A DNA stretch of 64,000 bases, from the NCBI RefSeq assembly GCF_002556545.1, contig NZ_CP022685.1, forward strand, positions 806,001-870,000, in the 5' to 3' direction. Under the pieces are notes generated by a model that saw only the letters and a list, made by a program, of their open reading frames with translations, was not told the origin of the DNA and ran no database searches. The position numbers and the translations under genes are program-made. Shown one piece after another: positions 24,081-31,619 of this stretch (position 1 is the stretch's first letter; every line of letters begins with the position of its first letter). This DNA is from Streptomyces formicae. GTDB lineage: Bacteria; Actinomycetota; Actinomycetes; Streptomycetales; Streptomycetaceae.

Positions 24081-25642
24081 GCCGACACCTCCAGCTCCGT
24101 ACCGGTGAGCGCCCAGTAGGTCGCGCCCATCTTCGCCAGCGTCTCCGCCCACTCCGCTTCCGGGGCGGACTCGGCGACGATGCCCGCCGAGCTCTGCGTC
24201 GAGTAGGTCCGCCCGTCGTACACCACGGAGCGGATGCACAGCGCCAGTTCGCTCCAGCCCCGCGCGTCGATCAGGCCCACCGCCCCCGCGTAGGCGCCCC
24301 GGGGCTCGTGCTCCAGCGAGTCGATGATCTCCATGGCGCGGATCTTGGGGGCGCCGCTCATGGTCCCCGCCGGGAAGGTCGCGCGGAGCACCGCCCACGT
24401 GTCGGCGTCGGACCTGAGCCGCCCGGTCACCGTGGAGACCAGGTGGAAGACGTGGGAGAAGCTCTCCACCGACAGCAGCGGGTCCACCGGCAGGGTGCTC
24501 GGCTCGCTGACCCGCCCGATGTCGTTGCGGCAGAGGTCGACGAGCATGATGTGCTCGGCCCGCTCCTTGCGGCTGGCGAGCATCTCGGCCACGCCCCGCT
24601 CGTTGGCCGCCGCGTCAGGGCCGCGACGGGTGGTCCCCGCGATCGGCCGCATGACGATCCGGTCGCCCTCGGTCCTGACGAACAGCTCGGGACTGGCACC
24701 GATCAAGGTGCTGCCCGCGCGCGGTACCAGGTACATGTAGGGAGAGGGGTTGCGGCCGCGCAGCCGCCGGTACACGTCGACCGGCGTCAACGCGCTCTCC
24801 ACGTCGATCCGGTGACCGATCTGGATCTGGTAGATGTCCCCGACCCTGATGTGCTCGAGGCACCGCTCGGCCCAGCCGAGGAACGTCTCCCGGTCCACGG
24901 TGTCGCGCACGGAGCGCGGCGCGGGGGCGTCGGGGTGGCCGATGGACGGTGAGCCGAGCGCCCGCTCGGCCAGCTCCGTCAGGTCGGGAACGGGCACGCG
25001 CCCGAAGCCGGGACCGTCCGCCCTGCGCAGCTCCACCGCGCCGGAGTCCCGGTCGTACCAGACGGTGTCGCGGAAGAGGGTGAGCGTGATGTCGGGGACG
25101 GCGGACGCCGCGGCGCGCGGCGGGAACTGCTCCATGTGCCAGGCGGCCTCGTACGACAGGGTGCTCAGGAAGCCGAAGGCGTAGCGGTCCTCGGGGACCT
25201 GGGTGTCCAGCTCGAAGAGCGTCTGCGCCCGGCGCAGCAGGTCCCACATCTGTGCCGCGGAGCGGAAGGTGCGGCGAGCCGGGCCCTCGTCGGCCCGTCC
25301 GTCCCCGGGCGCGGCGCCCGCCGCGTCGCCCGCCATTCCGACGCGCTCCGCGACGCCCACGAGCGCGGAGCGCAGCTCCGGCACCCCGTCCATCTCGACG
25401 TGCGTCGCGTACACCCGGATCTCGGCCAGGCGTCCGCAGCCGACGACGGCCGGCCTGCGATCCTGCTCGGGTCCTACGGGGCTCTCGGTGAGGAAGACGT
25501 CCTGCTCGCCCCGTTCACGGCGCAGGAGTGCGTAAAGGTCGAAGGGAGCGTGCGGGGGCAGTTCGGTGGTGGTGACGCGCACGCCGACGCGTTCCGCCGA
25601 TACCCCCCGGCTGATTGTCCGCGTACCTGTGCTGACGCGCAT
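24077..25642 (-). CDS. trpE: Anthranilate synthase component I
   Basis: Predicted to convert chorismate plus ammonia to anthranilate, with TrpG. It has 521 residues from the ATG at 25642, with GAGG five bases upstream. The chorismate-binding half contains PIAGTTRRG; the alanine there marks anthranilate synthases, whereas aminodeoxychorismate synthases have PIKGT. SPYMYLVP, LVDLCRNDIG and FPAGTMSGAPKIRAMEII are intact. In the N-terminal regulatory half the usual feedback motif LLES reads LTES (VFLTESPVG), which may change Trp inhibition. The frame is open far upstream, and a GTG start about 28 codons earlier (VNWSGSH, two Trp codons) cannot be fully excluded. Confidence 0.95.
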   Translation of the reverse strand: MRVSTGTRTISRGVSAERVGVRVTTTELPPHAPFDLYALLRRERGEQDVFLTESPVGPEQDRRPAVVGCGRLAEIRVYATHVEMDGVPELRSALVGVAERVGMAGDAAGAAPGDGRADEGPARRTFRSAAQMWDLLRRAQTLFELDTQVPEDRYAFGFLSTLSYEAAWHMEQFPPRAAASAVPDITLTLFRDTVWYDRDSGAVELRRADGPGFGRVPVPDLTELAERALGSPSIGHPDAPAPRSVRDTVDRETFLGWAERCLEHIRVGDIYQIQIGHRIDVESALTPVDVYRRLRGRNPSPYMYLVPRAGSTLIGASPELFVRTEGDRIVMRPIAGTTRRGPDAAANERGVAEMLASRKERAEHIMLVDLCRNDIGRVSEPSTLPVDPLLSVESFSHVFHLVSTVTGRLRSDADTWAVLRATFPAGTMSGAPKIRAMEIIDSLEHEPRGAYAGAVGLIDARGWSELALCIRSVVYDGRTYSTQSSAGIVAESAPEAEWAETLAKMGATYWALTGTELEVSA

Positions 25643-25670
25643 GCGGGCCTCATTTGAATTGATCCGCTGG

Positions 25671-25681
25671 ATTGGTCCGGT
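25671..25681 (-). promoter_or_regulatory. Putative MocR operator, trpE side
   Basis: On the minus strand this reads ACCGGACCAAT. It lies about 30 bases upstream of trpE and forms an inverted pair with ACCAGACCAATT at 25709-25720. Confidence 0.45.
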
Positions 25682-25708
25682 CAGCCAAGCAGGCGCCGCG
25701 AGATGCGA

Positions 25709-25720
25709 ACCAGACCAATT
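25709..25720 (+). promoter_or_regulatory. Putative MocR operator, DAHP synthase side
   Basis: ACCAGACCAATT on the plus strand, with a further CGGACCATT at 25735-25743. Both lie just upstream of the DAHP synthase -35 element, the position expected for an activator site. The motif matches ACCAGACCATTT at 22021 in 11 of 12 positions. Confidence 0.5.
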
Positions 25721-25754
25721 CACGGGCACGGCTACGGACCATTCGCCGCATTGC

Positions 25755-25784
25755 TTGACCCTTTTGTGACCGCGCGGATTGTAT
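25755..25784 (+). promoter_or_regulatory. Candidate promoter of DAHP synthase
   Basis: TTGACC (25755-25760), an 18-base spacer and TTGTAT (25779-25784). Transcription would begin near 25791, giving a leader of about 30 bases before the ATG at 25820. Confidence 0.45.
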
Positions 25785-25819
25785 TGCGTACTCACCCCAC
25801 TCACCGGAATGGGATCAGA

Positions 25820-27208
25820 ATGAATCCGATGGAGAAGTCGACCGCGGCGCAGACCTGGCGCGGCCTGCCCGCCGCTCAGCAGCCGGACTGGCCCGACCGC
25901 GACGTGCTGCGCCGCGTCACCGACGACCTGGCCACCGCTCCCCCGCTCGTGCAGGCCGCCGAATGCGACCGGCTGCGCTCGCGGCTGTCCGAGGCCGCCC
26001 GCGGGGAGGCGTTCGTCCTGCAGGGCGGTGACTGCGCGGAGGTCCTGGGCGGCGCCACCGCCGATTCCATCCAGGGCAAGCTGAAGACGCTGCTGCAGAT
26101 GGCGGCGATCCTCACCCACGGGGCCTCGGTTCCCGTGGTCAAGATCGGCCGGATGGCCGGTCAGTACGCCAAGCCCCGTTCCAGCCCCACCGAGACGCGG
26201 GAGGGCGTGACCCTGCCCTCCTACTTCGGTGACGCCGTCAACGACCGCGCCTTCACCGCCGCCGCGCGCCGACCCGACCCCGCGCGGCTGCGCGCCGTGT
26301 ACGACGCCTCGGCCGCGACCCTCAACCTGGTCCGCGCCTTCGCGGGCGGGGGCTTCGCCGACCTGCACCGCGTACACGCCTGGAACCAGGGCTTCCTGAC
26401 GGACTCGCCCGCCGCGGGCCGCTACGAGCGCCTCGCCACCGAGATCGACCGGACGATGGCCTTCATGCGTGCCTGCGGGGTGGATCCGCGCCAACTGCAC
26501 ATCACCGAGTTCTTCACCAGCCACGAAGGGCTGCTCCTGGACTACGAGTCGGCGCTCACGCGCGAGGACGAGGCCACCGGCAGGTCGTACGCCACCAGTG
26601 CCCACCTCCTCTGGATCGGTGAGCGCACCCGTGACCCGGACGGCGCGCACGTGGAGTACTTCTCGCGCGTCGCCAACCCGGTCGCGATCAAGCTGGGCCC
26701 CTCCACCACCGCGGACGACCTGCTCGCCTACGTCGACCGGATCGATCCCCAACGCCTGCCGGGACGCCTGTCCTTCGTGACGCGGATGGGGCGTGACCGC
26801 GTCAGGGACGTGCTGCCCGTGCTGATGGAGAAGGCCGCGGCCAACGGCATCCGGGCCTGCTGGATCACCGACCCCATGCACGGCAACACGTTCACCGCGG
26901 ACGGGGGTTACAAGACCCGCCGCTTCGACGACGTCATCGACGAGGTCAAGGGCTTCTTCGAGGTGCACAAGGCACTGGGTGTCCAGCCTGGTGGCATACA
27001 TGTCGAACTTACGGGCGAGGACGTCACCGAGTGCCTGGGCGGCGGGCACGACATCGGCGTCGGCGACCTCGCACGCAGCTACGACTCGGCCTGCGACCCG
27101 CGCCTCAACCACAGCCAGTCCCTGGACCTGGCGTTCCTGGTCGCCGAGATGCTCCAGGACGGCCGAAGGGCCCTCCACGACCCGGCGCTCACCCGGACAC
27201 GCCCGTAG
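25820..27208 (+). CDS. Class II DAHP synthase (3-deoxy-7-phosphoheptulonate synthase)
   Basis: Predicted to condense phosphoenolpyruvate and erythrose 4-phosphate, the first step of the shikimate pathway. The 462-residue protein is of plant/actinobacterial class II, with QGGDCAE, FVTRMGRD, WITDPMHGNT and the C-terminal GGGHD-containing segment. The ATG at 25820 is followed by a second in-frame ATG at 25829; neither has a strong ribosome site. It is divergent from trpE and completes the push of carbon from central metabolism to anthranilate. Class II enzymes of this type occur repeatedly as second copies in clusters for aromatic antibiotics. Confidence 0.96.
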   Translation: MNPMEKSTAAQTWRGLPAAQQPDWPDRDVLRRVTDDLATAPPLVQAAECDRLRSRLSEAARGEAFVLQGGDCAEVLGGATADSIQGKLKTLLQMAAILTHGASVPVVKIGRMAGQYAKPRSSPTETREGVTLPSYFGDAVNDRAFTAAARRPDPARLRAVYDASAATLNLVRAFAGGGFADLHRVHAWNQGFLTDSPAAGRYERLATEIDRTMAFMRACGVDPRQLHITEFFTSHEGLLLDYESALTREDEATGRSYATSAHLLWIGERTRDPDGAHVEYFSRVANPVAIKLGPSTTADDLLAYVDRIDPQRLPGRLSFVTRMGRDRVRDVLPVLMEKAAANGIRACWITDPMHGNTFTADGGYKTRRFDDVIDEVKGFFEVHKALGVQPGGIHVELTGEDVTECLGGGHDIGVGDLARSYDSACDPRLNHSQSLDLAFLVAEMLQDGRRALHDPALTRTRP

Positions 27209-27274
27209 GCGCGCGGGGCGGAGTGGCGCCTGGACGCGGAAGGCCCGAACCGGGGCTCGGCGCACCGGGGAGGC

Positions 27275-28048
27275 TCAGCGCACCGGGAAGCCGAAGGTGT
27301 GGCCCTGCTCCTTGAGCCGGGGCAGCAGGCGGCGCAGGGCCTCGACGGTCTGGGTGCGGTCGCCGCCCGCGTCGTGGAAGAGGAGCGTCGGGCCGTTGGG
27401 CAGTTCCCGCTCGACGGTGGCGACGATGGCGTCCGCCCCCGGGCGCTCGAAGTCCTTGGTGTCCACGTTCCAGCCCAGCGGGCGCATGCCCCGGGAGGCG
27501 GCGAGCTTGCGGCTGTAAGGGGTGAAGGCGCCACCGGGCGCGCGGTAGTACATCGGCCGCACGCCTCCGGACGCCTTCGTGATCATGCGCTCGGCGTCGA
27601 GTATCTGCTGCGACTGGTAGGCATCGGAGTCCTTGTCCATGCCGGTGTTGTGCGACACGGTGTGGTCGCAGAGCCGGTGCCCTGCCGCGACGACCTTCTT
27701 CACCATGTCCGGGTGCGCCTGCGCCTGCGTCCCCACCATGCAGAACGTGGCCTTCACGTCGTACTCGCGCAGCAGGTCGAGTATCTGAGGGGTCCACTTG
27801 GGGTCGGGGCCGTCGTCGATGGTGATGTTGACGGCGCGCTTGCCCCCTTCCGAAGCGTGCGCGATGGTCGGCGAGACGGGCTTGACGTCACCGCCGGGCG
27901 CGGCGGGCGCGGTGGCCTCGGGTGACGCGTCGTCAGCGTCACCGGCCTGCGCGGTCCATACCGACGCACCGGTGGCGAGCATGGTCACTCCGACCGCCGC
28001 CCCGATCACTTTGCCGTACCAGCCCCGCCCACCGCTGTGCCGTGCCAT
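27275..28048 (-). CDS. Polysaccharide deacetylase (NodB domain), membrane-anchored or secreted
   Basis: Predicted extracellular carbohydrate esterase family 4 enzyme acting on N-acetylated glycans such as peptidoglycan or chitin oligomers. From the ATG at 28048 it has 257 residues. A basic start and one hydrophobic segment (VIGAAVGVTMLATGASVW) act as signal or anchor, followed by a short Pro/Ala linker and the NodB domain with TIDDGPD, DHTVSH (metal ligands) and YRAPGG. It converges on the DAHP synthase gene with only 66 bases between stops. Two imperfect direct repeats lie upstream. It is probably outside the lipopeptide cluster. Confidence 0.93.
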   Translation of the reverse strand: MARHSGGRGWYGKVIGAAVGVTMLATGASVWTAQAGDADDASPEATAPAAPGGDVKPVSPTIAHASEGGKRAVNITIDDGPDPKWTPQILDLLREYDVKATFCMVGTQAQAHPDMVKKVVAAGHRLCDHTVSHNTGMDKDSDAYQSQQILDAERMITKASGGVRPMYYRAPGGAFTPYSRKLAASRGMRPLGWNVDTKDFERPGADAIVATVERELPNGPTLLFHDAGGDRTQTVEALRRLLPRLKEQGHTFGFPVR

Positions 28049-28143
28049 GCCCGCCCCTTTTCGCGCAGTTCCTCGCCGATCCCCGGTCGCCTTGCGACCA
28101 ACTGGCAGGACGAGGAACCGGGGCCGGGGGATCCCTCCGTTAC

Positions 28144-28183
28144 AGATCACGGACAATTCCGGGAAAGATCGCGGACAACTCCG
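28144..28183 (-). repeat. Two 18-base direct repeats upstream of the deacetylase gene
   Basis: AGATCACGGACAATTCCG (28144-28161) and AGATCGCGGACAACTCCG (28166-28183) match at 16 of 18 bases and are exactly 22 bases apart, two helical turns. They lie about 100-135 bases upstream of the deacetylase start, so a same-face regulator site is plausible. Confidence 0.5.
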
Positions 28184-28222
28184 CCGCGAGCGCGTCCCGG
28201 GGGACGTGATGGTGACGCTGGG

Positions 28223-28732
28223 TCAGGAGGTGCCTGGCGCCGGTCGGAGAGCGCGCGGCTCCTCGGTGAGCCAGGATCCGATGCCCGGGAGCGTGTCGGG
28301 ACCGCTGTCGCTCTCCACGGACGCGACGAGGTCGGCGATGGTGACCGCGGCGAGCGATGCCCGCCACGCGGCCTCCGCGGCCCCCATCGCACGGGCGATG
28401 GGGCACTGTTTCGCGCACTGCTCCGGAGGCGTCGCGAACGGGCCGCGCTGACGAATCTCCGTGCAGACAAAGGCTGGATTCTTTCCGTCGACGGCCTGCA
28501 CCACGTCGAGCAGCGTGATGTCCTCGGCCTTCTTCGTCAGGACATACCCGCCCGTCTTGCCCTGAACGGAGCGCACCAGGCCCGCCCGGGACAGGGCCTG
28601 CATCTGCTTGGCCAGATAGCTCGGCGACACCTCGTGCAGCTGCGCGAGCCGGGCGGCGGGCACCGGTTCGCTCGCCGCGGTCAGGACCACGCAGCAGTGC
28701 AGCGCCCATTCCACGCCACCCGACAGCTTCAT
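28223..28732 (-). CDS. rsrR: Rrf2-family redox regulator, RsrR-like
   Basis: Predicted iron-sulphur transcription regulator of 169 residues. The Rrf2 winged helix (MKLSGGVEWALHC, SYLAKQMQALSRAGLV, GGYVLTKKAEDITLLDVV) is followed by a three-cysteine region, FVCTEIRQ ... EQCAKQCPIARAM, that would hold the cluster. GGAGG lies five bases before the ATG. The gene is divergent from an NmrA-like NAD(P)-binding protein. This pairing is the one described for Streptomyces venezuelae RsrR, a [2Fe-2S] redox sensor, and the shared promoter carries two matching palindromes. IscR or NsrR functions are less likely given this neighbour. Confidence 0.88.
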   Translation of the reverse strand: MKLSGGVEWALHCCVVLTAASEPVPAARLAQLHEVSPSYLAKQMQALSRAGLVRSVQGKTGGYVLTKKAEDITLLDVVQAVDGKNPAFVCTEIRQRGPFATPPEQCAKQCPIARAMGAAEAAWRASLAAVTIADLVASVESDSGPDTLPGIGSWLTEEPRALRPAPGTS

Positions 28733-28774
28733 ACGTCCTCCCCACCGCGACGCCCTGTCCGAAAGTCGCTTTGA

Positions 28775-28795
28775 CTCGGACACAGCGTATCCGAG
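28775..28795. promoter_or_regulatory. RsrR-type operator palindrome 1
   Basis: CTCGGA, nine bases, TCCGAG. It is the first of two tandem sites in the 115-base gap between the divergent Rrf2 and NmrA-like genes, nearer the Rrf2 gene. Confidence 0.75.
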
Positions 28796-28801
28796 TATTA
28801 T

Positions 28802-28822
28802 CTCGGATATCGAATGTCCGAG
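28802..28822. promoter_or_regulatory. RsrR-type operator palindrome 2
   Basis: CTCGGA, nine bases, TCCGAG, starting exactly 27 bases after the first copy and 25 bases before the NmrA-like ATG. The inner half-sites of the two copies also form TATCCGAG-N6-CTCGGATA (28788-28809). Confidence 0.75.
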
Positions 28823-28847
28823 TTTCCTTCACGAAGGAAGGCACACC

Positions 28848-29594
28848 ATGAAGACCACCGTCATCGGCGGCACCGGACTCATCGGCTCCCAGCTCGTCGC
28901 CAAGCTCAGGGACGCGGGCCACGAGGTCGTCGCCGCGTCGCTGTCGTCGGGCCTCGACCTGCTCACCGGCACCGGCCTCGACGAGGCACTCGACGGCGCC
29001 CACACGGTCGTCAACGTGAGCAACTCCCCCACCTTCGACGAGCGGTCCCTCGCGTTCTTCCGCACCACCGTCGACAACCTGCTCGCCGCGGGCGAGCGGG
29101 CAGGGGTACGCCACCAGGTCGCCCTGTCGATCGTCGGCGTCGACCAGGTGCCCGGCCTGGACTACTACCGCGCGAAGGTGCTCCAGGAAGACCTGCTGCG
29201 CGGCGGCCCCACGCCGTACTCGATCGTGCGCGCCACCCAGTTCTTCGAGTTCATGGACTCCGTCATCTCCATGACCGCCGACGACGAGGCCGTCCGCCTG
29301 CCCGCGACGCCCGTCCAGCCGATCGCGAGCGCCGAGGTCGTCGCCGCCCTCGCCGACGTCGCCGCCGCGCCTCCCCTGAACGGGATCCTCGACGTCGCGG
29401 GCCCGGACACCTTCACCCTCGACGAGCTCGGCCGCCTGACCCTGGCCGCCCGCAAGGACGAAAGGCCCGTCATCACGGACGCCGGGGCCGGGATGTTCGC
29501 CGCCGTCCCCGGCTCCGTCCTGACCGCGGGCCCCGACGCCCGGATCGCCCCCACCCACTACGAGGACTGGCTCGCCACCTCCCTCAACAGCTGA
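28848..29594 (+). CDS. NmrA/atypical short-chain NAD(P)-binding protein
   Basis: Predicted cytoplasmic NAD(P)-binding protein of 248 residues, with a Rossmann start VIGGTGLIGSQLV. The pattern is like NmrA, QorB and other NAD(P)H-sensing or quinone-reducing proteins (YYRAKVLQEDLL, YSIVRATQFFEF) and lacks a classic SDR catalytic Tyr-x3-Lys in the usual place. AAGGAAGG precedes the ATG. It is divergent from the RsrR-like gene and shares two operator palindromes with it, so it is probably derepressed or repressed with the cell's redox state. Its exact reaction is unknown. Confidence 0.88.
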   Translation: MKTTVIGGTGLIGSQLVAKLRDAGHEVVAASLSSGLDLLTGTGLDEALDGAHTVVNVSNSPTFDERSLAFFRTTVDNLLAAGERAGVRHQVALSIVGVDQVPGLDYYRAKVLQEDLLRGGPTPYSIVRATQFFEFMDSVISMTADDEAVRLPATPVQPIASAEVVAALADVAAAPPLNGILDVAGPDTFTLDELGRLTLAARKDERPVITDAGAGMFAAVPGSVLTAGPDARIAPTHYEDWLATSLNS

Positions 29595-29904
29595 GCCCTC
29601 AGGGGCACATGACGATCCATCGACCGATCCCGCCGACTCCACCGAACCCGGTCACGCCGCCGCGAGCGGCGTGGCCCGCTGGCCCCAGGCGCACACCTGC
29701 TACCGTGGGTGTGACCTGACCCATTTGATCGAGGAGTCACAGACGTGGTGGGTGACGACGACATCTCCGGATGAGATCCGGATCTGACGGCCGTCGGCCG
29801 GTGCCGCAAGGGCGCCGCTGCCGTGGCCGCCTTTGTCGTACCCCCCTCTCACACGTCGCCCAGGGCAGTGCTCTGCCTGCCCGTACTCCCTCGAGGTCAC
29901 CTCC
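29595..29904 (+). other. Long leader region of the first ABC-F gene
   Basis: 310 bases between genes. It contains a 9-codon leader ORF at 29745-29774 overlapping a hairpin at 29766-29782, then further GC-rich inverted sequences (GACGGCCGTC near 29787) before the ABC-F start. I see no other gene. Confidence 0.6.
29745..29774 (+). CDS. Candidate 9-residue leader peptide of the ABC-F gene
   Basis: GTG start with GAGGAG eight bases upstream, encoding (M)VGDDDISG and a TGA at 29772-29774. The stop lies inside the hairpin TCCGGAT-GAG-ATCCGGA (29766-29782). Resistance ABC-F genes are often controlled by ribosome stalling on such leaders, with loss or gain of termination downstream. The role is inferred from position and layout only. 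Confidence 0.45.
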   Translation: MVGDDDISG

Positions 29905-31539
29905 ATGTCCGACGCCGCCATCGTGTGCTCGAACCTCTCCTTCGCCTGGCCCGACGACACGCCGGTCTTCCACGACCTGTCGTTCACCGTGCCCACCGGC
30001 CGTACCGGCCTCGTCGCTCCCAACGGCTCCGGCAAGAGCACCCTGCTCAAGCTGATCGCCGGTGAACTGACGCCCGCCACCGGCTCGTTGTCGGTCGGCG
30101 GCACGCTCGCCCATCTCCCGCAGAGCCTCCCCCTGACCGGCGGCCTCACGGTCGCCGAGGTGCTCGGCATCGCCGAGGTGATCCGCGCGCTCGACGCCGT
30201 CGAGTCCGGTGACGTGGGCGAGGAGCACTTCGCCACCATCGGCGACGACTGGGACATCGAGGAGCGCACCCGCGCCCAGCTCGACCGGCTCGGCCTGGCC
30301 GGACTCGCCCTCGACCGGGGCCTGAGCACGCTCAGCGGCGGTCAGGTCGTCTCCCTCGGCCTCGCCGCCCAGTTGCTCAAGCGCCCCGACGTACTGCTGC
30401 TCGACGAGCCGACCAACAACCTCGACCTGGCGGCCAGGCACCAGCTCTACGACGTCCTCGCGGACTTCACCGGCTGTCTGCTCCTGGTCAGCCACGACCG
30501 CGCGCTGCTCGACCGCATGGAACGCATCGCCGAACTCGGCAGCGACGAACTGCGCCTGTACGGGGGCGACTTCACCGCGTACGAGGAAGCCGTGCGGGCC
30601 GAGCAGGAGGTCGCCGAGAAGAATATCCGCAACGCCGAGCAGGAGCTGAAGCGCGAGAAGCGCGAGATGCAGCAGGCCCGCGAACGCGCCGAGCGTCGGC
30701 AGAGCAACGCCGCCCGCAACCTCAAGAGCGCCGGTCTGCCCCGCATCTTCGCGGGCAACATGAAGCGCGGCGCGCAGGAGTCGGCGGGCCGGTCGGGGCA
30801 GTTGCACGCGAGCCGGGTGAGCGAGGCCAAGGCCCGGCTCGACGAGGCAGGACGCGCGCTGCGCGAGGAGCAGCGCATCACCCTCGACCTGCCCGACACG
30901 CTCGTGCCCGCGGGACGCAATCTGTTCATCGGCTCGGGGTTGCAGGTCCACCACGCGGGACGTGCCGTGTTCGCCGACGGCGGCGTGGACCTCAGCGTAC
31001 GCGGCCCCGAGCGCATCGCACTGACCGGACCCAACGGCGCAGGAAAGACGACCCTGTTGCGCCTGGTCACCGGCGAACTCACCCCGGACGGCGGGGAGAT
31101 CAAGCGGAGCGAGGGCCGGATCGCATATCTCTCGCAGCGCCTCGACCTGCTCGACCTGGAGCGCACCGTGGCGGAGAACTTCGCCGCGTTCGCCCCCGAG
31201 CGGCCCGAGGCGGAGCGGATGAACCTGCTGGCGCGCTTCCTCTTCCGGGGCGCGCGAGCACACCTTCCCGTACGTGTGCTCTCCGGCGGCGAGCGGCTGC
31301 GCGCCACCCTGGCCTGCGTCCTGTGTGCCGAACCCGCCCCGCAGCTGCTCCTGCTCGACGAGCCGACCAACAACCTCGATCTGGTCAGCGCGGGCCAGTT
31401 GGAGAGTGCCCTCGACTCCTACCGGGGCGCCTTCATGGTGATCAGCCACGACGAGAAGTTCCTCGCCGAGATCGGCGTGAACCGGTGGCTGCGCCTCACC
31501 GACGGAGCACTCGAGGAGACCGGGGCCCCGGAGGTGTGA
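29905..31539 (+). CDS. ABC-F family ATPase (ribosome-associated, possible antibiotic resistance)
   Basis: Predicted soluble twin-ATPase of 544 residues without membrane segments. The first cassette has NGSGKST, LSGGQ and LLLDEPTNNLD; the charged coiled linker (about 200-290, EQELKREKREMQQARERAE) is followed by the second cassette with GPNGAGKTT, LSGGE and LLLLDEPTNNLD. Such proteins bind the ribosomal E site and displace antibiotics or rescue stalled ribosomes. The ATG at 29905 is chosen over an upstream in-frame start because GAGG precedes it. A second ABC-F gene follows 80 bases downstream. Confidence 0.93.
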   Translation: MSDAAIVCSNLSFAWPDDTPVFHDLSFTVPTGRTGLVAPNGSGKSTLLKLIAGELTPATGSLSVGGTLAHLPQSLPLTGGLTVAEVLGIAEVIRALDAVESGDVGEEHFATIGDDWDIEERTRAQLDRLGLAGLALDRGLSTLSGGQVVSLGLAAQLLKRPDVLLLDEPTNNLDLAARHQLYDVLADFTGCLLLVSHDRALLDRMERIAELGSDELRLYGGDFTAYEEAVRAEQEVAEKNIRNAEQELKREKREMQQARERAERRQSNAARNLKSAGLPRIFAGNMKRGAQESAGRSGQLHASRVSEAKARLDEAGRALREEQRITLDLPDTLVPAGRNLFIGSGLQVHHAGRAVFADGGVDLSVRGPERIALTGPNGAGKTTLLRLVTGELTPDGGEIKRSEGRIAYLSQRLDLLDLERTVAENFAAFAPERPEAERMNLLARFLFRGARAHLPVRVLSGGERLRATLACVLCAEPAPQLLLLDEPTNNLDLVSAGQLESALDSYRGAFMVISHDEKFLAEIGVNRWLRLTDGALEETGAPEV

Positions 31540-31619
31540 GCCCCGACGTGTGACGTGGCCCGCGTCCGAGGCCGTGCGCCCGGCGGGCCGACCACCGATC
31601 ACGTAGGAGCGACTTTCCC

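Noticed and set aside
25643..25819. Trp attenuator leader peptide before trpE
   Set aside because: Two Trp codons occur in VNWSGSHLAAPAWL upstream of trpE, but this frame has no stop before trpE and no terminator/antiterminator pair is visible. It is either untranslated or an N-terminal extension.
24077..27265. A single 1062-codon trpE reading frame extending under the DAHP synthase gene
   Set aside because: Only the part from 25642 downward has family similarity. The rest is antisense to the well supported class II DAHP synthase.
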